Source of the DNA: Geobacter sp. UBA1603
GTDB taxonomy: Bacteria > Desulfobacterota > Desulfuromonadia > Geobacterales > Pseudopelobacteraceae
Assembly (NCBI GenBank): GCA_002322035.1
Contig: DCNF01000015.1
Coordinates: forward strand, 18,941-27,208
DNA length: 8,268 nt
Direction: 5' to 3'
Both the position numbers and the translations under genes were made by a program. How positions within the stretch are numbered: position 1 is the first letter of the stretch; every line of letters starts with the position of its first letter. Shown piece after piece: positions 1 to 6,300 of this stretch. The notes below the pieces were generated by a model. It worked only from the letters and a program-made list of their open reading frames with translations, did no database searches and had not been told where the DNA came from.

Positions 1-1173
1 CCCCGCAGCGTCCCGGCATCACCCAATCCGGTGCCTGTCCGCCCTGAATTGGCGGAAGCGTTGGCAGAAAGACAGCCAACAACACCGGTTGCCCCCGGGG
101 AGTTCCCGTCCCGAGTGCACAGTGAACGGCCGGTGGTCGAAGCGTATGCCGTCAGAAGCACTGTTTTACGAACAGATGACGGTGAAAGAGAGCAGAAAGG
201 CTCAACGGGACAGATGGCTCCGGAACAGCCACGTCTGCTATTGCGGAGGGAAGCGGAAGTGCTTTTGGACCGAGGCGGTGTAATGGCGCCGGAACGTGAG
301 GCACGCGGTTCATTTACACCAGAAACCCGCCTGGTGCAGGCTCCGTCAGTGCAGGAGCAGAATCAGGCCAATACGGCGGTGCCGCTGGCCGCCGGACAGA
401 TGCCCAGGGCAACCACTCTCAATCGGGTAGCAGTCATGCCGGTACAGGTCGCTGAAATAAGGCGTCCGGAGAGTGATCCGCTACCAAGTCGCCAGCCCCA
501 GGAGGTCGTCACGGCATCTGCCGTGCCGGTCGTGCCGGAGCTGTCGGACTCTGCCCCTGACACAGAACAGCAGAGTTCAGGAGGGGAATCGTCAGACAAG
601 GATCGTTCAGTTGCAGTTCCCCAGCCGGGCCGGGATGTTCTTTCGGCACGTTCTACCCATGTGCGCACCACTTTTGAGCATGGGGCGGCCAGTCTGACGG
701 TGCCAGCCGATTTGCCACCGCAGGAACAGCGAGACCAACTTGTGCGCCAGCTCGCTGAACGGATGTCCCGATATGAAGTGCGGGACGGGGTTGACCGGAT
801 AACGGTCAGGGTTAATCCGGAACATCTGGGACAGGTTCAGCTGCATTTCAGGATGGACAACCATCGTCTGCAGGTCGAAGTCATGGCCGAGAACCGCCAG
901 ACTCGTGATGCGCTTGTGCTTCACTCCGAAACGCTTCGCGAGGCATTGTCACGGCAGAATATCATTATGGAATCGTTTGACGTCAGCACCGGTGGGCGCT
1001 GGTCAGGCTCTTCGGGGCAAGAATCGCAGCAGTGGAGGGAGTTGGCCCGTCAACGGCAGCAAACGGCATCCTGGATGCCGTCTGGCCGGTATCGCGACCA
1101 GGCGCAGTTGCAGCAACCGCCACCGGAATACGGGTTTGTCCCCCAGCGGGGTATGGTTGATCTGCATTTTTGA
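1..1173 (+). CDS. fliK: Flagellar hook-length control protein FliK, C-terminal part (5' end outside the window)
   Basis: FliK is exported by the flagellar type III apparatus, measures hook length and makes FlhB switch from hook to filament substrates. The frame is open from base 1 with no stop, so I treat the gene as cut by the window edge; a GTG at 31 is only the first possible start inside the window. About 390 residues are visible. Visible residues 1 to about 230 are low-complexity and rich in Pro, Gln, Glu, Arg and Val, as usual for the poorly conserved FliK ruler region. Residues about 232-328 match the Flg_hook C-terminal domain: an amphipathic helix, the core motif NPEHLGQVQL (272-281), then a strand and a helix containing ENRQTRDAL and SETLREALSRQ. 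The last ~60 residues are Gln/Arg-rich. flgD follows after 18 bases, which supports the call. The N-terminal export signal cannot be judged. Confidence 0.88.
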   Translation, partial: PRSVPASPNPVPVRPELAEALAERQPTTPVAPGEFPSRVHSERPVVEAYAVRSTVLRTDDGEREQKGSTGQMAPEQPRLLLRREAEVLLDRGGVMAPEREARGSFTPETRLVQAPSVQEQNQANTAVPLAAGQMPRATTLNRVAVMPVQVAEIRRPESDPLPSRQPQEVVTASAVPVVPELSDSAPDTEQQSSGGESSDKDRSVAVPQPGRDVLSARSTHVRTTFEHGAASLTVPADLPPQEQRDQLVRQLAERMSRYEVRDGVDRITVRVNPEHLGQVQLHFRMDNHRLQVEVMAENRQTRDALVLHSETLREALSRQNIIMESFDVSTGGRWSGSSGQESQQWRELARQRQQTASWMPSGRYRDQAQLQQPPPEYGFVPQRGMVDLHF

Positions 1174-1177
1174 AAGT

Positions 1178-1185
1178 GAGGTGAG
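1178..1185 (+). promoter_or_regulatory. Ribosome binding site for flgD (supports a GTG start)
   Basis: GAGGTGAG lies six bases before the GTG at 1192 and just after the fliK stop. The ATG codons further inside the gene (1246 and 1264) have no comparable purine-rich element upstream, so the GTG is preferred as the start. Confidence 0.7.
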
Positions 1186-1191
1186 AGCACA

Positions 1192-1860
1192 GTGGTAACA
1201 ACGGATGTAACCGCGACAACATCAGTAACAGCGGCATCTGCGGCAATGAAGAAGTCGATCGGGATGAATAAGGACGACTTTCTCAAGCTGTTCATTGCCC
1301 AGCTTCAGCACCAGGATCCGCTCAAACCGCAGGATCCGAATGAGTTCTTGAGCCAGCTGGCGCAGCTGACCCAGGTCGAGCAGTCCTACAACAGCAACAC
1401 GGCATTACAAAATCTGCTGACAGCCCAGAATGACTCCATGACAATGACATCGGTTTCATTTATCGGGAAAACGATCAAAGCACCCGGCAACGCGGCCGTG
1501 TTTGATGGCACAAATCCGAGTCAACTGCAGTTCAGCTTCAGTGTGCCGACGGTTTCAGCCACACTGACAATCAGCGATGCGGCTGGAAACCCGGTCCGGA
1601 CCGTGCCTCTGGGGGCGACAGGCTCGGGTGATGGGTCCTCTGTCTGGGACGGGCGCGATGCAGCAGGAGTGCTTCTGCCCGCCGGAGCATACAGCTTCTC
1701 GGTCGTCGGCGCACCTGCCGGTGGGGGGGCGGCTGTATCGGCCACAACCTACACAACAGGTCGGGTCGATGGTGTCACGATCAGTAACGGCAGGCCGCAT
1801 CTTGCCATTGGCCCGGCATCGGTCGCGCTGACCGATGTGATCAGCATCAAGGGGGTATAG
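1192..1860 (+). CDS. flgD: Flagellar hook cap (assembly scaffold) protein FlgD
   Basis: FlgD forms the temporary cap at the tip of the growing hook, where it helps FlgE subunits assemble; it is later replaced by the hook-filament junction proteins. The protein has 222 residues, normal for the family. Residues 25-64 carry the diagnostic N-terminal motif: MNKDDFLKLFIAQLQHQDP, then LKPQDPNEFLSQLAQLTQVEQ. The middle and C-terminal part fits the FlgD Ig-like/Tudor region: a strand rich in SATLTISDAAGNPVRT, the turn VWDGRDAAG (151-159), and LPAGAYSFSV (about 163-172). The start is GTG, chosen from the Shine-Dalgarno element; starts at residue 19 or 25 would leave the conserved motif intact but lack a good binding site. 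Its stop is three bases before the next ATG, pointing to translational coupling within the hook operon. Confidence 0.95.
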   Translation: MVTTDVTATTSVTAASAAMKKSIGMNKDDFLKLFIAQLQHQDPLKPQDPNEFLSQLAQLTQVEQSYNSNTALQNLLTAQNDSMTMTSVSFIGKTIKAPGNAAVFDGTNPSQLQFSFSVPTVSATLTISDAAGNPVRTVPLGATGSGDGSSVWDGRDAAGVLLPAGAYSFSVVGAPAGGGAAVSATTYTTGRVDGVTISNGRPHLAIGPASVALTDVISIKGV

Positions 1861-1863
1861 GGG

Positions 1864-2250
1864 ATGGTTGACCAGATTCTTTTTCCCAATCCGGTCCAGC
1901 CTGCCCGCCAGGAACGACCGGAACATCAGAAACCGGGCGGTATTACGGTCGATTCTCCGTTTGCCAAGGTTCTGGACCAGAAACTGCCGGCACAGCAGGG
2001 GGTTCGTTTTTCGCAGCATGCCCAGGACCGCCTCAAAGCCCGCAACATCAGTTTTTCGGCCAGCGATCTGGCCAATCTCGAAGGGGCTGTCAACAGCGTC
2101 GCCCAGAAGGGTGGCCGTGAATCTCTGGTCATGATGGGGGATGCCGCCCTGGTGGTCAGTGTCAGGAACCGCACCGTGGTAACCGCCATGGACAAATCCC
2201 AGATGAAGGGGAATGTATTTACCAACATTGATTCGGCAGTTGTAATCTAA
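1864..2250 (+). CDS. Small conserved flagellar operon protein (TIGR02530-like)
   Basis: This 128-residue protein of unestablished function resembles the family annotated as 'flagellar operon protein' (TIGR02530), found between flgD and flgE in several phyla. Residues 1-45 are variable, with Pro and Gln. The conserved part is residues 47-128: VRFSQHAQDRLKARNISFS, an acidic helix (DLANLEGAVNSVAQKGG), RESLVMMGDAALVVSVRNR, and the typical ending TVVTAMDKSQMKGNVFTNID followed by SAVVI. There is no signal peptide or membrane segment, so it is probably cytosolic or a flagellar export substrate or factor. The ATG lies three bases after the flgD stop; AAGGGGGT at 1849-1856, inside the end of flgD, is a likely ribosome binding site. 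Position and conservation suggest a role in hook assembly, which is inference. The family assignment is from memory of its motifs, not a search. Confidence 0.85.
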   Translation: MVDQILFPNPVQPARQERPEHQKPGGITVDSPFAKVLDQKLPAQQGVRFSQHAQDRLKARNISFSASDLANLEGAVNSVAQKGGRESLVMMGDAALVVSVRNRTVVTAMDKSQMKGNVFTNIDSAVVI

Positions 2251-2260
2251 CAAACACAAA

Positions 2261-2285
2261 GGGCTGGCCCTCCGTGAGGAAGCCC
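2261..2285 (+). other. Weak nested inverted repeat in the spacer before flgE
   Basis: GGGCT (2261-2265) pairs with AGCCC (2281-2285), and inside it CCTC (2269-2272) pairs with GAGG (2276-2279) around a 3-base loop, with unpaired GGC and A between the two stems. It starts ten bases after the stop of the preceding gene. No T-run follows, so it is not a standard intrinsic terminator. It could be an RNA processing or pausing element next to the stronger hairpin at 2286-2313, or chance. Confidence 0.35.
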
Positions 2286-2313
2286 TGAAGCGCCGACCGA
2301 TTGAGGCGCTTCA
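2286..2313 (+). other. Perfect 9-bp inverted repeat in the flgE leader
   Basis: TGAAGCGCC (2286-2294) and GGCGCTTCA (2305-2313) are exact reverse complements around a 10-base loop. As RNA this is a stable hairpin ending 17 bases before the flgE Shine-Dalgarno sequence. It is not followed by a T-run; the next bases are CCCACTC. Possible roles are an mRNA processing or stabilising site that adjusts hook-protein output relative to the upstream genes, or a weak attenuator. The role is inference; the repeat is seen directly. Confidence 0.6.
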
Positions 2314-2331
2314 CCCACTCAAAATTTCACA

Positions 2332-2338
2332 GAGGAGG
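2332..2338 (+). promoter_or_regulatory. Ribosome binding site for flgE (decides the start)
   Basis: GAGGAGG lies seven bases before the ATG at 2346. The frame is open further upstream to a TTG at 2301, but that codon lies in the hairpin loop and would add 15 residues foreign to the family N-terminus. The binding site fixes the start at 2346. Confidence 0.85.
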
Positions 2339-2345
2339 CATTACC

Positions 2346-3233
2346 ATGAGTCTTACATCTACCATGTTTACCGGAGTCAGCGGTCTGCTCAACCAGGCCG
2401 AGGCAATGAATGTCGTTGGCAATAATATTTCAAATGTCAATACCGTCGGTTTCAAGGGTTCGCGCATGCTGTTCTCGGATGTGCTGTCAACGTCGGTCGG
2501 AAGCAACTCGATCGGTCAGTTGGGCCATGGGGTCCAGATCCAGAAGGTCGATACCATGTATACCCAGAGTTCGCTGGAAACCACATCGATACCGACCGAT
2601 GTGGCTATCCAGGGCGATAATTTCTTTGCCCTGGCCAAACCGGCCACAACCGGAGCAACGGCCATCACGCCGGCAGATGCCTATTACACAAGGGCTGGGG
2701 CGTTCCGTGTGGATAGCAACCGTGCCCTTATCAATCCTGATAACTATGTCGTGCTCGATTCCACAAGTCAGCCGATAGAGTTCCCGGCCACATATGTTTC
2801 CGGAGCAAACACGCTTAATTTCCAGAAAGTTGCCGGTATCAATGCCCAGGGAGCAATTTCCCTGCTCTATTCTGATGCGGCCGGTAACAGCGCAACGGTC
2901 TATTATAACGGCAACGGCGTTATTCCGGTGACAACCGCCCCGACGGTTTTTCTGGGGACCGCAAAAATTCCCAATCCTCCCGGCCTTGAGAAGGTTGGCG
3001 GTACCCTTTACCGTCAGACCGGAACGATCATCGGCGGGTCGGGAACACCGGTGATCAGCAGCCAGAACGGATCAACGGAGAAACTGATGGGCAATAATCT
3101 GGAGCTTTCCAACGTTGACCTTGCAACTGAATTCGTGAAGATGATCCTGACCCAGCGGGCCTATTCGGCCAACTCGAAAACAATCACGACATCGGATGAG
3201 ATGACGCAGGAAGTGCTGAATCTCAAACGGTAA
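2346..3233 (+). CDS. flgE: Flagellar hook protein FlgE, short form (FlgE/F/G family)
   Basis: This subunit most likely builds the hook, the universal joint between rod and filament. It has 295 residues from the ATG that follows a strong Shine-Dalgarno site. Residues 1-45 hold the family N-terminal helix and signature: MSLTSTMFTGVSGLLNQAEA, then NVVGNNISNVNTVGFKGSR (22-40). Residues 85-140 fit the D1 domain (VAIQGDNFFAL, YYTRAGAFRVDSN). The 165-225 stretch (INAQGAISLLY, LGTAKIPNPPGLEKVGGTLY) is also D1-like. Residues 253-295 give the C-terminal helix (ELSNVDLATEFVKMILTQRA, SANSKTITTSDEM, ending VLNLKR). The ending and the position after fliK-flgD favour FlgE over FlgF or FlgG. It is about 100 residues shorter than the Salmonella hook protein (403) and shows no clear separate D2 insertion, like the short hook proteins of Bacillus. 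A rod-type paralogue is the main alternative. Confidence 0.85.
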   Translation: MSLTSTMFTGVSGLLNQAEAMNVVGNNISNVNTVGFKGSRMLFSDVLSTSVGSNSIGQLGHGVQIQKVDTMYTQSSLETTSIPTDVAIQGDNFFALAKPATTGATAITPADAYYTRAGAFRVDSNRALINPDNYVVLDSTSQPIEFPATYVSGANTLNFQKVAGINAQGAISLLYSDAAGNSATVYYNGNGVIPVTTAPTVFLGTAKIPNPPGLEKVGGTLYRQTGTIIGGSGTPVISSQNGSTEKLMGNNLELSNVDLATEFVKMILTQRAYSANSKTITTSDEMTQEVLNLKR

Positions 3234-3264
3234 CCTGTGAGCTTTTTGTAATCTAGATCTAATC

Positions 3265-3307
3265 CCGGAGCAGGCACTCTTAAGGTTGTGCAGGGTGTCT
3301 GCTCCGG
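3265..3307 (+). other. Strong 15-pair hairpin between flgE and the secreted-protein genes (candidate terminator or leader structure)
   Basis: The left arm CCGGAGCAGGCACTC (3265-3279) pairs with the right arm GGGTGTCTGCTCCGG (3293-3307): 15 pairs, two of them G-T in the + strand transcript, with a 13-base loop. A further short match, AATCCC (3261-3266) with GGGATT (3316-3321), could enclose it, competing for two bases of the inner arm. No T-run follows on either strand, so it is not a classic intrinsic terminator. It sits at the boundary of flagellar and non-flagellar genes and ends 25 bases before the next ribosome binding site. It may separate the two units or control translation downstream. 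I found no convincing sigma-70, sigma-54 or sigma-28 promoter in this spacer. Confidence 0.6.
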
Positions 3308-3332
3308 AACCAGATGGGATTGAATATTTAAC

Positions 3333-3338
3333 AGGAGG
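3333..3338 (+). promoter_or_regulatory. Ribosome binding site for the large secreted protein
   Basis: A consensus AGGAGG lies five bases before the ATG at 3344. It resembles the flgE site (both read GGAGGCAT), which suggests strong translation initiation for this long gene. Confidence 0.85.
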
Positions 3339-3343
3339 CATCT

Positions 3344-6300
3344 ATGCACCTTAATAATCTCATGAAAGCGGTCGTGTTGTCGTTGCTTGTGCTGTCGGCC
3401 GTCCCGGTTTTTGCTCTCCCAGATCAAGTGTCAGCGGTTTCGGTATCGGGAATAACCCTGCAGCGCCCTGTTGACATCGCCGTATCGGGGACCGGGCCAT
3501 CCCGGCTCATCTATGTTGCCGACCAGGCTGCCCATGCGATTTATAAAATTGATGCTTCCGGAGTTGGCAGTGTTTTTGCCGGTATTCCAAATACTGCGGG
3601 ATACAGCGCTGACAGTACGTCTGCCTCGACGGTGCTGGCAACCGCATCACATCTCAATGAGCCGACCGGAGTTGCCGTTGATTCTTCCGGCAATGTTTAC
3701 ATAGCGGACAGCCTTAACCACCGGATTAGAAAAGTTGACAGCAGCGGAGCCATCTGGACGGTTGCCGGTACCGGTACTCCGGGTACCGGTGCCAATCAGC
3801 TCTTCCAGCCCACGGGGGTGAGTGTTGATTCTGCCGGCAGTGTCTATATTGCTGATAATGGCAACTACCTGGTCAGAAAATTGAGCAATGGCTCTCTTAC
3901 GACAGTGGCTGGAGACGGCAGTGCCAAAACGTTAACACCGTTCCGAGTTGCTGCGCTCCCGACGCCTGGCGATCTGTATATATCAGATCCGGGGAATAAC
4001 CTGGTCTATGCCTTGTACAGCGGAAAGCTGACCAAGGTCGCCGGTGACGGTGTTCCGGGCTATACAGGAGACGGTGGTGATGCGCTCAAGGCACGACTGA
4101 CCCAGCCAAGCGGCGTTGCGGTTGACGGGAGTAAGAACATCTACATTTCAGACCCGATCAACAATACCATCAGAAAAATAACGGTTTCATCGGCAGGTGT
4201 AACAAATGTGATTGCAACCCGGGTCGGTAACTCCACAGATTTAAAGCTTGAGGCAGCTGTTCCGGCCGCGCTCTCGAAGCCGCTTGGAATGGCTTTTGAC
4301 GCAGCCGGCAACCTTCTGATCGTCTGCCATGGCAGTACCACGGTCAGTGAAGTGGGAGCGAGTGTTTCGGCGATAACAACACCATCGCCGATCGGAGGGA
4401 GCATTGCCGGAGGGTCTGTTGATGTGTCGCTCACGTCAAGTCGCACGGTGCAAGCGGTATATTATACACTGGATGGCACGTCTCCAAAGACCTCGGCTAC
4501 CAGAAAGACGTATTCCGGCCCCATAACCATTTCTTCCTCAACGATCCTCAAATTCTACTCTCTTGACCTGTCAGGCAACCAGGAAACGATTTCTACCGCA
4601 ACCTACGCAATTCCGGTGACGGTAACAGCCGCGCCTGTTCCGGGAAGCTTCAACGTGTCTCCGCTTTCGGTGACTCTCTCGGCCGCCCCTTCCGCCACAA
4701 TCCATTACACAACCGATGGCAGCGCCCCGAGCCTGACTTCCGCCGTTTATGCAGCACCCATATCGATTTTGTCGACATCAACAATCAAATACTTTGCCGT
4801 TGACAGCATCGGCAATCAGACGAATGTTGCTCAGGCAACCTACCTGATTGACACCGTTGCTCCGACTACAACAGCTGTTCCCGATGGCTCTGTCCCCTAT
4901 CGCACCGATCAGACGATTACCCTGACAACCAATGACTCTACGGCGGCAATTTACTACACTGTCAACGGATCTACCCCAACAGCAACAGTATCGAATAAAT
5001 ACACAAAACCGATTGTGATTACGGCGACAACAACGCTGAAGTACTTCGCGGTTGATGCGGCCGGCAACCAGGAAGCTGTCAAAACGATTATTTACACGAT
5101 AGACAAAACGGCGCCGAAAACAACGGCAACCCCGGCAGCCGGTGCATATAAGAGCGCTCAAAGCATAACACTGACGGCCAATGAAACGTCAGCGATCTAT
5201 TACACCACCGACGGGAGTGTCCCGACAACAGCATCGTCCGTTTTTACCCTGCTGGCGCCCATTACACTGGGTATTCCAAATACGACGACCACCATCAGGT
5301 TTTTTGCTGTCGATACGGCTGGAAACACTGAAGGCGTGCAGACGCTGATCTACCGCTACGACACAACTGCGCCGGCAACGACTATTGATGTTGCCGGCAC
5401 AACATCGACAACGCCGCTGAATGTCACTGTCACGGCCAGTGAAGCGGATGCAACCATCTATTACACAACGGATGGGAAAGCCCCGACCCCTGCGACTACC
5501 ACAAAGGCGGTGGGAACGGTTACAGTCCGGATCGATAAAAGTTTGACATTGCAGTATTTCGCCATGGACCCGGCCGGCAATATGGAGACGTCGGTCCATA
5601 CCCAGACCTATGTAATCGATACGACTGCGCCGACGACAAGTGCATCCCTGAAAGACGGGATCTATACATCGGCCCAGACGGTAACCCTGACATCAAATGA
5701 TGCGGGTGCAACGATTTATTATACGATCGACGGTACGGTGCCGAGCACATCATCCCAGAAGTATTCTTCTCCGATCGCGATTGACAGGGATACGGTGCTC
5801 AAATATTTCTCCCGTGACAGCCTCGGCAATTCTGAAAGTGTCAAGACCAACACGTATTCCATTATTACTCTTACAACGGCAGCCACCCCCCCGGGCGGCG
5901 TGTTTGCCAAGAATCAGACGATAACACTGACGAGCAACCTCCCGACAGCCACCATAAAATATACGCTTGACGGGACTGACCCCAAAACAAGTGTGAGCGC
6001 AAAAACATACAGCGATAAGAGCAAAATCCTGATAACCGACGTGACGACCGCCACATCGAAGACAACGATCCTGCAATTCTATGCTGAAGAGAAAAACGGG
6101 ATCATCGAATCGGTTAAAAGCGAGCTCTACACGATTGATACGGCAGTCCCGACAACAACGATGGTCTGCCCGGCAGCTGGGAGCGGCGCCAATCTGGTCA
6201 AGTTTACGGCCTCTGACCCCGGCGATCCGCTTCCGAGGATCAAATACAGTGCAAACACACCTACCAACAATGGAAGCGCCATCCCTGCCTATACTCTTGC

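Noticed and set aside
363..924. Minus-strand open frames of about 100 codons inside fliK (363-671 and 607-924)
   Set aside because: They lie antisense to a gene with a clear Flg_hook domain, have no family motifs, and their composition follows from the GC-rich coding strand.
1555..2259. A 234-codon minus-strand frame covering the end of flgD and the next gene
   Set aside because: It spans two well-supported + strand genes and shows no recognisable domain.
2264..2283. Sigma-54-like element (CTGGCCC) before flgE
   Set aside because: The GC expected ten bases after the GG is missing (GG is found there), so the -12 element fails.
2301..2345. Upstream TTG start for flgE
   Set aside because: It sits in the loop of an inverted repeat, lacks a binding site, and would prepend residues foreign to the family; the ATG at 2346 has a consensus site.
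3234..3343. c-di-GMP (GEMM-I) riboswitch before the large secreted protein
   Set aside because: The conserved core resembling ACGCAAAGCC and the tetraloop-receptor elements are absent; only a generic hairpin is present.
4778..5599. Minus-strand Cys/Arg-rich frames inside the repeat array
   Set aside because: Antisense shadows of the Thr/Ala/Ser-rich repeats; their cysteines and arginines arise from reverse-complemented repeat codons, and no ribosome binding site supports them.
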